Shown here: positions 8,084 through 16,035 of the stretch, piece by piece
How the letters are laid out: the number at the start of each line of letters is the position of its first letter
Numbering within the stretch: the first letter of the stretch is position 1
Source of the DNA: an uncultured Clostridia bacterium
GTDB taxonomy: Bacteria > Bacillota > Clostridia > Oscillospirales > CAG-272
Length of the DNA stretch: 27,106 nt
NCBI GenBank assembly: GCA_904501715.1
Contig: CAJGCD010000015.1
Coordinates: 1 to 27,106, forward strand
Direction: 5' to 3'
Notes under the pieces: generated by a model
The model's input: the letters and a program-made list of their open reading frames with translations, nothing else
The model's database searches: none
Told to the model about the DNA's origin: nothing
Made by a program: the position numbers and the translations under genes

Positions 8084-9818
8084 CGTTCTGTGCCCCCTTG
8101 TTCTGAGATTCGTATATTTCCCTGTATATGGGGCTGTTTTCCATAAGCTCCGCGTGGCTTCCAACCGACTCAATACGTCCTCCGTCAAGAACGATTATCT
8201 TATCGGCGTGCTCCACCGAGGATATACGCTGAGCTATTATTATCTTGGTGGTATCGGGTATCTCTTCGGCAAACGCCTTGCGGATAAGAGCGTCGGTTCT
8301 GGTATCCACCGCGCTGGTGGAGTCGTCGAGAATAAGTATCTTGGGCTTTTTAAGCAGGGCTCTGGCAATACAAAGCCTCTGCTTCTGTCCTCCCGATACG
8401 TTAGTTCCGCCCTGAGTTATATGGGTATCGTAGCCGTCAGGGAAGGTCTTTATAAACTCATCAGCCTGCGCCAGCTTACATATACGCTCCATATCCTCGT
8501 CGGTAGCATCGGGGTCGCCCCAACGGAGATTTTCCTTTATTGTCCCCGAGAAAAGCACGTTCTTCTGAAGAACCACAGACACCTGATTTCTAAGTGTTTC
8601 TATATCGTAGTCGCGAACGTCCACTCCGCCTACCTTAACAGCTCCCTCGCTTACGTCGTACAGACGTGAGATAAGCTGCACAAGGCTGGTCTTTCCGCTT
8701 CCCGTTCCTCCGATTATACCCACTGTTTCGCCCGAAGCGATAAAGAGATTTATTCCCTCAAGGGATTTTTTCTCCGCGCTCTCCGAGTAAGAAAAGCTTA
8801 CCTTATCAAAGAGAATGCTTCCGTCCCTGACCTCGGTTATAGGGCACTCGGGATTTGTTATAGCACTTTGCTCCTTGAGCACGGCGGCTATACGGCTAGC
8901 CGATTCCATAGACATAGAGAGCATAACTATTATCATAGAAAGCATCATAAGGCTCATCAATATCTGCGCTCCGTAGGTCAAAAGCGCGGTATATCCCGCA
9001 ATATCAAGCGCCTCGCCGTTTGTTCTTATTATCAGCTGTGAGCCGAAGAAGCAGACCATAAGCATAAGGGCGTTAAAGCAGAATTGCATAAGAGGATTGT
9101 TGAGAACGAGTATCTTCTCCGCCTTAGTAAAGCCCTCTGCAACGTCGTCGGATGCCTTGGCGAATTTTTCACGCTCGAAATCCTCTCTTACGTATGCCTT
9201 TACAACTCTCATTCCCGCTACGTTCTCCTGCACCGAGTTGTTGAGGTTGTCGTATTTCTTGAAAACCGTCTTGAATATGGGGTGCGCATTGAGGATTATA
9301 AGTGTAAGACCTATGGCAAGTATAGGAATTATAACCGCAAAGGCAAGGGACATAGTGGGGCTTACCACTACAGCCATCACCAGCGCAAATACCAGCATCA
9401 TAGGACAGCGTATAGCCGTGCGGATTATCATCATGTACGCCATCTGCACGTTAGTAACGTCGGTGGTAAGTCTTGTTACAAGTCCCGCCGTGGAGAATTT
9501 ATCCATATTGGAAAAAGAAAACTGCTGAATAGCGCAATAAATATCGTGACGCACGTTTTTCGCAAATCCGCAAGAGGCGATAGCCGCAAAATGACCCGCG
9601 AATGCGCCGCACAAGAGGGACACCACCGCCAGAGCCACAAGCACCAGACCGTAATTTATTATAACGTTCAGTGAGCAGCCTCCCTGTATATTTCTTACAA
9701 GCCCCGCCGTAACGAAGGGTATAAAGCATTCGATAACCACCTCGCCTGCGATAAACAGGGGAGCAAGTATCGAGCTTGTCTTATATTCACGAACACTTTT
9801 AACCAAAGTTTTTATCAT
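8073..9818 (-). CDS. ABC exporter subunit with degenerate catalytic site (first pair)
   Basis: 581 residues, first gene of the exporter operon. Six membrane helices (about 15-310) precede a nucleotide-binding domain: Walker A GGTGSGKTS (~367), canonical signature VSGGQ (~474), Walker B ILILDDSTSAVD with Asp at the catalytic Glu position (~493), and Gln in place of the switch His (IAQRISS, ~528). This is the pattern of the degenerate half of heterodimeric exporters such as TM287/288 or BmrCD. AGGAGG lies 15 bases before ATG 9818, a long spacing, but no better in-frame start exists. A weak promoter (TTGACT, 15 bp, TATGAT on the minus strand) lies about 60-90 bp upstream. Confidence 0.93.
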   Translation of the reverse strand: MIKTLVKSVREYKTSSILAPLFIAGEVVIECFIPFVTAGLVRNIQGGCSLNVIINYGLVLVALAVVSLLCGAFAGHFAAIASCGFAKNVRHDIYCAIQQFSFSNMDKFSTAGLVTRLTTDVTNVQMAYMMIIRTAIRCPMMLVFALVMAVVVSPTMSLAFAVIIPILAIGLTLIILNAHPIFKTVFKKYDNLNNSVQENVAGMRVVKAYVREDFEREKFAKASDDVAEGFTKAEKILVLNNPLMQFCFNALMLMVCFFGSQLIIRTNGEALDIAGYTALLTYGAQILMSLMMLSMIIVMLSMSMESASRIAAVLKEQSAITNPECPITEVRDGSILFDKVSFSYSESAEKKSLEGINLFIASGETVGIIGGTGSGKTSLVQLISRLYDVSEGAVKVGGVDVRDYDIETLRNQVSVVLQKNVLFSGTIKENLRWGDPDATDEDMERICKLAQADEFIKTFPDGYDTHITQGGTNVSGGQKQRLCIARALLKKPKILILDDSTSAVDTRTDALIRKAFAEEIPDTTKIIIAQRISSVEHADKIIVLDGGRIESVGSHAELMENSPIYREIYESQNKGAQNDGE

Positions 9819-9924
9819 AGTATTCTTGAATGTCCTCCTTTTTTACAAATCTCTCTAATTATAAATCATAATCTTTTCTTAAAATAGTCAAGATTGTAAA
9901 CATTGAGTTAACAAATAAATTTTA

Positions 9925-9944
9925 GGCAGAGCCGTAGCTCTGCC
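9925..9944 (-). terminator. Terminator hairpin after pyruvate kinase
   Basis: Perfect 8-bp stem GGCAGAGC / GCTCTGCC with a 4-base loop, 7 bp after the pyruvate kinase stop. On the minus strand it is followed by TAAAATTTATTT, an imperfect T-tract. Confidence 0.65.
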
Positions 9945-9951
9945 TTCCTCT

Positions 9952-11364
9952 TTATACCGTTTCAACCTTAATAAGATTTGTATTGCCCGAGGAGCCGTTG
10001 GTGACTCCTCCCGTGATAACTATTCTGTCCCCCTTTGAGAGCGACATCTCCTTCTTAGCTAACTTCTGCGCCGTATAGAAAAGCACGTCCAAGGAGTTGA
10101 ACATCTCGCTCATGACCGGCGTGACTCCCCAAGAAAGAGCAAGCTTGCGCCACGTGCCCTCGTCTGTGGTCACTCCGAGGATATCTATGGGACAGCGGAA
10201 GCGGGATACCATACGGGCGGTCATTCCCGAAAGCGAGCACACCGCTATTGCCTTTGCTCCTATATCTATCGCCATTCCGCAGGTCGCGTGAGATATGGCG
10301 TCCACCGTGTTCCTTATAATAAAATCCGATTCGTGAAATCTCTTGGCGTAGTTTATTCCCTTCTCTGTCTGGAGCGCAATACGCGCCATAGTTTCGACCG
10401 TAAGCACGGGATATTTTCCCGCAGCGGTTTCTCCCGAAAGCATTATGGCGCTTGTTCCGTCATATACGGCGTTTGCCACGTCGGATATCTCGGCTCTGGT
10501 GGGTCGGGGATTGTGTATCATCGACTCAAGCATCTCGGTGGCTGTGATGACACGCTTGCCCAGAAGTCGGCAGGTGGTAATAAGATGCTTCTGTATAGCG
10601 GGAAGCTCCTCAAAGGGCACCTCGACGCCCATATCTCCTCTCGCTACCATTATGCCGTCGCACTCCTCACATATCTCGCGTATGTTGTCAACGCCCGAGC
10701 GATTTTCTATCTTGGCTATAATGTCGGGAATCTCCTTGCCCTGCTCGCGAAGAAAATTCTTTACGTCAACTAAATCCTGCTTTCGCGAAACAAAGGAGCA
10801 CGCTATAAAATCAACACCGTTTTCTATACCGAAAAGAAGGTCGCTCTTGTCGTGCTCGCTTAGATACTCCTGCTTGAGCACCTTTCCGGGGAAGCTCATG
10901 CTCTTTCGGTTGGAAAGCTCTCCCCCCTCTATTACCCGACAGTGTATCTCGCTTCCCTCAACGCTCTCCACCTCAAATATGACCAGACCGTTGTTGAGAA
11001 GTATCCTATCTCCCGCCCTCATCTCCCCGGGCAGGTCCTTATAGTTTACCGATACGCGGCTCTCGTCACCCTCTACATCCTCTGAGGTAAAGGTAAAGCT
11101 ATCCCCCGACGAGAGTATTATTTTGCCTTCCTTAAAGGTCTTTATTCTGTACTCGGGACCCTTGGTGTCAAGCAATATGGCAATAGGAAGCCCCAACTTC
11201 TCTCGCACCGATTTTATAAGCTCTATGTTTTTCTTGTGGTCCTCGTGGGTACCGTGGGAAAAGTTAAGTCTTGCCACGTTCATTCCCGCAAGACACATTC
11301 CGCTCAGCGTTTCCTCATTGGCACAAGCCGGACCTATCGTACAAACTATTTTTGTTTTCCTCAT
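9952..11364 (-). CDS. pyk: Pyruvate kinase
   Basis: 470 residues; converts phosphoenolpyruvate and ADP to pyruvate and ATP, the last step of glycolysis, in the cytoplasm. Motifs in order: KTKIVCTIGPA (3-13), NVARLNFSHG (~29-38), LDTKGPEYR, the B-domain lid (~75-160), DFIACSFVSR, the catalytic IIAKIENRSGVDNI lysine region, VARGDMGVEVP, and ATEMLESMIHNPRPTRAE. The length is that of the core enzyme, without the extra C-terminal PEP-utiliser domain of Bacillus-type enzymes. Two common positions differ (Glu in ATEMLESM where Gln is usual, Ser in DGTSAIML). Single-gene unit: promoter TTGATG, 17 bp, TATAAT at 11410-11438; GGAGG before ATG 11364. Confidence 0.97.
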   Translation of the reverse strand: MRKTKIVCTIGPACANEETLSGMCLAGMNVARLNFSHGTHEDHKKNIELIKSVREKLGLPIAILLDTKGPEYRIKTFKEGKIILSSGDSFTFTSEDVEGDESRVSVNYKDLPGEMRAGDRILLNNGLVIFEVESVEGSEIHCRVIEGGELSNRKSMSFPGKVLKQEYLSEHDKSDLLFGIENGVDFIACSFVSRKQDLVDVKNFLREQGKEIPDIIAKIENRSGVDNIREICEECDGIMVARGDMGVEVPFEELPAIQKHLITTCRLLGKRVITATEMLESMIHNPRPTRAEISDVANAVYDGTSAIMLSGETAAGKYPVLTVETMARIALQTEKGINYAKRFHESDFIIRNTVDAISHATCGMAIDIGAKAIAVCSLSGMTARMVSRFRCPIDILGVTTDEGTWRKLALSWGVTPVMSEMFNSLDVLFYTAQKLAKKEMSLSKGDRIVITGGVTNGSSGNTNLIKVETV

Positions 11365-11409
11365 TTTTTGTTCCTCCGCAGGGAGTTTTCCAATTCTCCC
11401 TCAGTATAT

Positions 11410-11438
11410 ATTATATCACAAAAAATTCCAATCATCAA
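11410..11438 (-). promoter_or_regulatory. Promoter of pyruvate kinase
   Basis: Minus-strand -35 TTGATG (11433-11438), 17-bp spacer, -10 TATAAT (11410-11415), about 45 bp before the start codon. Confidence 0.7.
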
Positions 11439-11541
11439 TAGTATGACATTGTTTTTACAAAAAAGTCGAACAAGCTTTAGCTTACCCTCAATAATAATCT
11501 CTTCAATAAGTTCTTTGCGCTACTTTCTCCGAAAGATTTGT

Positions 11542-11740
11542 GGGACGGCGCGCCCAGTGGGCGATGAAGCCGTCCCTCAAATAGAAAAAAACAAGGAGTA
11601 TATGTTTCGCTTTGCTCAACGGCAAGTTTGCTTTGCAAACATTGCTGGAAGCGGCAGTACCCAAGACGACTATGTTTTTGACCGAAAGGTAGCAAAAATC
11701 CTAACAAGCTCTAACCAAGCCTTCCCCAGCGGGGAAGGCT
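11542..11740. repeat. Interspersed-repeat-rich intergenic segment
   Basis: This covers most of the 541-bp gap 11365-11905. It holds GGGACGGC / GCCGTCCC arms (11542-11549, 11569-11576) enclosing a smaller CGCCC-AGT-GGGCG hairpin, a GTTTGC / GCAAAC hairpin near 11625, and a perfect AGCCTTCCCC / GGGGAAGGCT hairpin (11718-11727, 11731-11740). A related AGCCTT...AAGGCT hairpin ends the repeat block at 23274-23302. The reading frames here look like translated repeat sequence rather than genes. Confidence 0.55.
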
Positions 11741-11806
11741 AATATATCCGCATACACTTCCGCGAGAGCGATTTTTGGCGACAATCGGAATCCGCAAATA
11801 TATTAT

Positions 11807-11847
11807 AGCATTCATTTGAATGCTTGTCAAGCATTTATTTAAATGCT
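11807..11847 (+). promoter_or_regulatory. Twin palindromes upstream of the Xre repressor
   Basis: Two perfect 18-bp palindromes with TT centres: AGCATTCA-TT-TGAATGCT (11807-11824) and AGCATTTA-TT-TAAATGCT (11830-11847), centres 23 bp apart (about two helical turns). They lie 60-100 bp before the repressor start. A promoter TTGAAT, 17 bp, TTAAAT could lie across them. Likely operators for the adjacent Xre protein (inference). Confidence 0.65.
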
Positions 11848-11905
11848 GTGGTAAAATTATAACAGCAGCTCAAAATAATATTCTAATTTGGAGAGAAGTA
11901 AAGCA

Positions 11906-12124
11906 ATGTATATCTATAAACGACTGAGGGACCTAAGAGAGGATAAGGACAAAAAGCAGGAGACAATCGCCTTGGTTTTGAATATCTCAAGGCAGCAGTA
12001 TCAGTTATACGAAAGTGGAAAGCGTGAGCTTCCTATGCACCACTTCATCAAGCTTGCGCAGTATTATAACGTATCACTCGATTATCTTGCCGGTCTGACA
12101 GACACTCCGAAAAAGCTATATTAA
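11906..12124 (+). CDS. Small Xre/Cro-type helix-turn-helix repressor
   Basis: 72 residues from ATG 11906, preferred over the upstream in-frame TTG because GGAGAG lies about 10 bases before it. Nearly the whole protein is one HTH_3 domain: RLRDLREDKDKKQETIALVL, then ISRQQYQLYESGKRELP as turn and recognition helix, ending in the common C-terminal pattern YYNVSLDYLAGLTDTPKK. No sensor domain, so it is a minimal DNA binder. Its likely sites are the twin palindromes at 11807-11847. It converges with the large membrane protein gene; a shared hairpin lies between them. Confidence 0.9.
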   Translation: MYIYKRLRDLREDKDKKQETIALVLNISRQQYQLYESGKRELPMHHFIKLAQYYNVSLDYLAGLTDTPKKLY

Positions 12125-12134
12125 AATATTAAAA

Positions 12135-12163
12135 GGCGCTTGGGGCAAAATGCCTCAAGCGCC
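12135..12163. terminator. Terminator hairpin between convergent genes
   Basis: Stem GGCGCTTGgGGC / GCCtCAAGCGCC with a 5-base loop; the single mismatch is G opposite T. The minus-strand transcript continues as TTTTAATATTTTAA, so it best serves the membrane protein gene; on the plus strand the T-run is weak. Confidence 0.7.
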
Positions 12164-12177
12164 TTCGTAATATTCAA

Positions 12178-14769
12178 TTACTGAGCGTCAACTATCTGCT
12201 GTACGCCGCTTTCGGTAACGTTTACCTTAACGTTCATTACAGCTGCGATCGCTACTATCTCCTTCTTGGTGCTTTCGCTCTTGTCGGATGCGTTCCACTT
12301 GTTGTTGAGCGAATTCATAAAGCTGGTATTCTCAGCCTCGCTCATCTTTCTGCCCGAAGCAAGGGGGTCAACCTTAGGCTCGTCACCGTCACCGTATACC
12401 TTTTCAACCAAGGTATCCGACATTACGGTGGAGTTCATAATATCGTCAACGAACTGGTCGGAGGTTATACCCGTAGAGCTCTGCTCGCCGAATACAGCGC
12501 CGCCCTTTGAGGACATAGCTACGCTCATCATATTGGATACAGCCGCGGATTCCTTAGCGTACTCCTCGTCGCTCATACCGTTATCCTTAGCGTCAGCAAG
12601 ATTTCCGAAGGTATCGGACATCAGCTCGGAGGTAGGCTTTGCGCTCTTCTCGGGAACACCGTAGTTCTTCATAACGTCGGGGGTAGAAATAGTCTTAAGA
12701 ACCTCTGCCGATTCGGGAGTAAGGTCTGCAAGCATCTTTTCTACCGCTTCATTAGTATTTACGTTGGGGTCAGAAGCAGCCTCGACTACGTCAATAGCCA
12801 GCATCAAGGAATTAAGCATCTTCGCGTAGCTCTTTGTTGCAGCGTTCTTGGAAATAGAATCTGCGGAGTTTGCCGCCTCCATTACAGAGAAGCCTATCTT
12901 GTCGTGTACGGTTTCGGACTCGAGCATCGCCTTAAGGATATACGCGGTCTTAACAGGTCCTATGCTCTCGGTATGCGCGAAGCTGTCAAGAACGGGTCCC
13001 ATTTCTGCTACCATATCGTTTATACCGAAGGTGCTCTCCGTCATCTTATTCATAAGCTCGTAAGCCTGTGCATAGGTGCGGGCAAGAAGCTTTGCCTCAG
13101 CTTCAGCATTCTGTACCTCAGCCTTACCCTCGGTTATCATATTTACGGATACTATGACAGTCTTATTAACGTAATCAGCCTCATCAGCCACAACGTTCTT
13201 TTCTACCCAGCTAAGGATGCTTCCGCCGCCGAGCTTGGTCTGTGCCGCACTTGCGCAGAGCTCCTCGCTGACCTTAAGACCGTATTTGTCAAATACCTTT
13301 GCGTAAGCCGCGGACAGGTCCTCGGCAGTCTCGCCGTATACGTTCTGTACCTCGGTCTTGAACTCGGCATAGAGAGGAGCAACGTCCTCGGTTGCGCCTA
13401 CCGCGCTCATAAGAACGCTGACACCGAAGTCGGATATACCGTCAACCATAACGTCAAGTCTGGGGTTCTTGAGAAGGTTTTCAAGTATCTTTGCCGTAGT
13501 TTCCTCCTTGGAGAGCATAACCATAGGATTGCTGCTGAAGGATTCAAGAGCATCGTTCTCCATCAGAACAACCATTATCTCAACGATAGTGGCAACGTCG
13601 TCCTTTATAGTCTCCTTGCCCGACTCGGAAAACGCTTCTACAAGCGACATCATAAGCGGGTCAAAGCTCTCTCCCATAGAGGGAAGCTCGATGCCGTGGA
13701 AATCATTTCCTTCCTTCCAGTCGCTTGCGGCTGCCTTGGTAAGCTCGGCTACAAGGGTAGGAACCATATCGGATTTCTCGAAGGCTACCGCGATCTCGCG
13801 GATGCCGTCTACCTTGCTCTCCTTTGTAGCTTCCTTATCGGTTGCAGCTATAACCGCGTTAGCCGCGGTCTTTACAAATTCAGCCTCCTTGCGGAGCGTG
13901 ACCTTTGTTTCGCCTATGTCGTAGGTGGTCATTACGTCGTAAAGAAGTCCGCCACCCAAAAGCTTAACGGTAACAGTACCCGCGTTGTTTGATGCTCCGT
14001 CAACCACGTCGGCTACGGTAGTCATCATTCCGCTTTCGTCGGACGCAGCCATGGTCTGCAAGGGAAGCGATGCCATATCGCCTACCACGCCAAGAGTTCC
14101 TACCATAGGAACCATAAGGATACAGAGAGATACAAGGCTGCACAAAGCGCCGCAAAGAGCGCCTATCCAGCTGTTCTTCTCAAGCTTGAACATAAGCTTT
14201 TTCTTCTTTTTCTTAGCCTTCTTGCTGTCCTCAGCCTCGGCATTCTCTCCAACGAACTCGTTCATATACTTCGCCATTGGGTCCTCGGACGTCTCGGGAA
14301 CAGAGGCATATATCTCCTCGGCAGCCTTTTCCTCGGCGCTGAGCTCTCTTTCCTTTTCTACCTCAACTACCTCTGCCTTTTTCTCGGGAGTCGTGAGCTT
14401 AAGGAAGGGTCTTGCGATAAGCTTAGTGAATATCTTAGCAATAAGGCGGATTATAGTGTACACAAGCACAAACAAAAGAGGAGCTACTATCATTGCCGCA
14501 AGAGCGGTAATAATTCCCTTGCCCGAGGGAAGCTCACTCATAATTCCCTCTATCTGGGGAACGGAGCTAAACAGCGCACCCAGCGCCGCGCCGATACCGT
14601 GCCAAGCGATAAGCGACGATACAAAAGCCGCGATAATTGCGGAGATGACAGACAGAGCTATACGGGTGACCGACAGCTGCCATGCGGTTTTTTTGCCTCT
14701 GAGAGCGCCCACCAGCATAAAGAGCAGTGCCACTACTAAAAAGGCAAGTGAAAAAACAAGACCAAACAT
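12178..14769 (-). CDS. Large membrane protein with CvpA-like N terminus, unknown function
   Basis: 863 residues from ATG 14769, chosen because GGAGGG lies 4 bases before it and the protein then begins directly with a membrane helix. Hydrophobic segments at about 3-22, 34-56, 85-115 and 205-235 resemble the four-helix layout of CvpA-type proteins. Between the third and fourth lies an acidic, lysine-rich cytoplasmic stretch containing KKAKKKKKK. The remaining ~600 residues are hydrophilic, mostly alpha-helical and Ala/Glu/Ser-rich, with no motif I recognise, probably outside the membrane. It has its own promoter with an unusual overlapping inverted repeat. CvpA resemblance is by eye only; the long C-terminal domain is not typical of that family. 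Confidence 0.75.
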   Translation of the reverse strand: MFGLVFSLAFLVVALLFMLVGALRGKKTAWQLSVTRIALSVISAIIAAFVSSLIAWHGIGAALGALFSSVPQIEGIMSELPSGKGIITALAAMIVAPLLFVLVYTIIRLIAKIFTKLIARPFLKLTTPEKKAEVVEVEKERELSAEEKAAEEIYASVPETSEDPMAKYMNEFVGENAEAEDSKKAKKKKKKLMFKLEKNSWIGALCGALCSLVSLCILMVPMVGTLGVVGDMASLPLQTMAASDESGMMTTVADVVDGASNNAGTVTVKLLGGGLLYDVMTTYDIGETKVTLRKEAEFVKTAANAVIAATDKEATKESKVDGIREIAVAFEKSDMVPTLVAELTKAAASDWKEGNDFHGIELPSMGESFDPLMMSLVEAFSESGKETIKDDVATIVEIMVVLMENDALESFSSNPMVMLSKEETTAKILENLLKNPRLDVMVDGISDFGVSVLMSAVGATEDVAPLYAEFKTEVQNVYGETAEDLSAAYAKVFDKYGLKVSEELCASAAQTKLGGGSILSWVEKNVVADEADYVNKTVIVSVNMITEGKAEVQNAEAEAKLLARTYAQAYELMNKMTESTFGINDMVAEMGPVLDSFAHTESIGPVKTAYILKAMLESETVHDKIGFSVMEAANSADSISKNAATKSYAKMLNSLMLAIDVVEAASDPNVNTNEAVEKMLADLTPESAEVLKTISTPDVMKNYGVPEKSAKPTSELMSDTFGNLADAKDNGMSDEEYAKESAAVSNMMSVAMSSKGGAVFGEQSSTGITSDQFVDDIMNSTVMSDTLVEKVYGDGDEPKVDPLASGRKMSEAENTSFMNSLNNKWNASDKSESTKKEIVAIAAVMNVKVNVTESGVQQIVDAQ

Positions 14770-14805
14770 TTTACCCTCCAAAATCGTATTCTTCATTAAA
14801 ATAAT

Positions 14806-14859
14806 GAAGGTATATAATGAATACGCTTCCATTATATACCTTCCAACCCAAAAAGTCAA
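14806..14859 (-). promoter_or_regulatory. Promoter with 38-bp inverted repeat over the -10
   Basis: Minus-strand -35 TTGACT (14854-14859), 17-bp spacer, -10 TATAAT (14831-14836). The -10 lies inside one arm of a perfect inverted repeat, arms 14806-14819 and 14830-14843 (14 bp each), 10-bp centre. Symmetry also places a TATAAT on the plus strand. Operator or promoter-duplicating repeat; no adjacent regulator is an obvious owner. Confidence 0.7.
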
Positions 14860-14868
14860 CCTTTTGTA

Positions 14869-15444
14869 TTATTTTTGTTTATTTTCTTCTCTTACCGTAG
14901 CGCAATATCCAACCGTGCGGTATTTTCCCTTGGCGAATATTGCGTCCTTATGGTAGCCCTCAAAGGTCATTCCCAGCTTTTCCATAACGCGCAGGGATGC
15001 CCGATTGCCCTCCATAAATCTGGCTTCTATACGGTGCACACCAAGCTCCGAGAAGGCAAACTCTATTATTTTTTGAACCATCTCGGTGGCGTAGCCTCTT
15101 CCCCAGAAATCGGGATTGAGCACGTACCCTATCTCCGCCATATTATTTACCGTATCTATTCGGGTAAATCCGCAGGTGCCTATCATTCTTCTGCTCTCAC
15201 GCTCAATGACCGCCCAATCGTAGAAATCCCCAAGAGCGTATCTGCTCTGTATATAACCCAGATATTGCTTTGTGTAAGCCACAGAGGGATGAGGCTCCCA
15301 AAGCAGAAACTCGGTGACCTCGCGTCGGCAGGCATAGTCATACATATCCTCGGCGTCTATGGGATGCATTGCCCGCAAAGACAGTCTTTCGGTCTTAAGA
15401 GTGGGAATATTCGAGAATAGCTTATACACCGTTTCCTTTTTCAT
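14869..15444 (-). CDS. GNAT family N-acetyltransferase, RimJ/RimL type
   Basis: 191 residues. Begins with the family's LKTERLSLRAMHPIDAEDMY (residues 16-35). Core motifs: MIGTCGFTRID (87-97), AEIGYVLNPDFWGRGYATEM (103-122) with the acetyl-CoA pyrophosphate loop GRGYA, and NRASLRVMEKLGMTFEG (147-163). This family transfers acetyl from acetyl-CoA to protein N termini or small amines; the acceptor cannot be assigned. Own promoter TTGAAA, 17 bp, TATAAT at 15488-15516 on the minus strand; AGGACGG precedes ATG 15444. It ends 99 bp before the membrane protein start, whose separate promoter lies in between. Confidence 0.92.
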   Translation of the reverse strand: MKKETVYKLFSNIPTLKTERLSLRAMHPIDAEDMYDYACRREVTEFLLWEPHPSVAYTKQYLGYIQSRYALGDFYDWAVIERESRRMIGTCGFTRIDTVNNMAEIGYVLNPDFWGRGYATEMVQKIIEFAFSELGVHRIEARFMEGNRASLRVMEKLGMTFEGYHKDAIFAKGKYRTVGYCATVREENKQK

Positions 15445-15487
15445 TGCTCGCCGTCCTATAAATTTATTCGCAGTGCCTATGCCTTAG

Positions 15488-15516
15488 ATTATATACGAAT
15501 CCTTCTCTTTTTTCAA
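15488..15516 (-). promoter_or_regulatory. Promoter of the acetyltransferase gene
   Basis: Minus-strand -35 TTGAAA (15511-15516), 17-bp spacer, -10 TATAAT (15488-15493). Confidence 0.7.
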
Positions 15517-15557
15517 GTCCCACCGCAAAGTTTTTTTAAAAAGCCCCTCAACACCCT

Positions 15558-15586
15558 TTGACAAAGCGGATTTATTGTGATATAAT
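15558..15586 (+). promoter_or_regulatory. Promoter of the racemase / MurE / SfsA operon
   Basis: -35 TTGACA (15558-15563), 17-bp spacer, -10 TATAAT (15581-15586), about 40 bp before ATG 15625. A consensus promoter, so the operon is probably expressed constitutively at a good level. Confidence 0.8.
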
Positions 15587-15624
15587 TACCTTGGAAGAGT
15601 ATTTCGTATACATGAGGAGACAAA

Positions 15625-16014
15625 ATGAAAAAAGAAAGTATAAAAAGGGATGCCGCCCTGTATTTTCTTCCCTTTATTCTGGGAAGCATCCCTTCTTCAC
15701 GAAAAATGGCACGGAGGGTGCTCAGAAAATACGGCATAGTCCCGCTTGTTCTGGACGAAAAGCCTACTCTTTGCGACCTTCTCGCCCTCTCCTTCCGCTT
15801 CCTGCCCTGCCTGTCGAAGGACGAGCCTCGCCTTATGTGTGAGCAGCTTGTTGCCCTTGCGGAGCAAGAGCCCGCGGCTCTTCCCATCCTCATACCCGCC
15901 TCTCCCGAATATGAGCGCGCGGTGACCGAAAACAAAGCTTTGCTCGAAAAGCATTTCGTTATATCAAGTCCTGAGGAGCTTTTTGTTTGCTCCCCTCTGG
16001 CTAACATTCATTAA
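15625..16014 (+). CDS. Short protein resembling the N-terminal pre-ATP-grasp domain of D-aspartate-ligase-like enzymes
   Basis: 129 residues, GAGGAG ribosome site before ATG 15625. The order of elements, FILGSIPSSRKMARRVLRKYG (near residues 17-37), then LPILIPASPEYERAVTENK and a closing HFVISSPEEL, recalls the Rossmann-like N-terminal domain that precedes the ATP-grasp fold in carboxylate-amine ligases of the D-aspartate ligase type. No ATP-grasp catalytic part follows: the gene stops 22 bases before the racemase. It is either a stand-alone domain or a remnant left after deletion of the catalytic part. The neighbouring Asp/Glu racemase supports a D-amino-acid link. Family assignment is from memory of sequence pattern, not a search; the CDS itself is well supported. 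Confidence 0.7.
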   Translation: MKKESIKRDAALYFLPFILGSIPSSRKMARRVLRKYGIVPLVLDEKPTLCDLLALSFRFLPCLSKDEPRLMCEQLVALAEQEPAALPILIPASPEYERAVTENKALLEKHFVISSPEELFVCSPLANIH

Positions 16015-16035
16015 AGTGAAAGGCGGTGACGCATA

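Noticed and set aside
11477..11707. Minus-strand frame of 76 codons in the gap after pyruvate kinase
   Set aside because: It overlaps inverted-repeat sequence (11542-11576), lacks a ribosome site, and its translation is of the kind seen when dispersed clostridial repeats are read as protein.
12904..13992. Plus-strand frame of 362 codons opposite the large membrane protein
   Set aside because: Antisense shadow of a gene with clear membrane helices, ribosome site, promoter and terminator.
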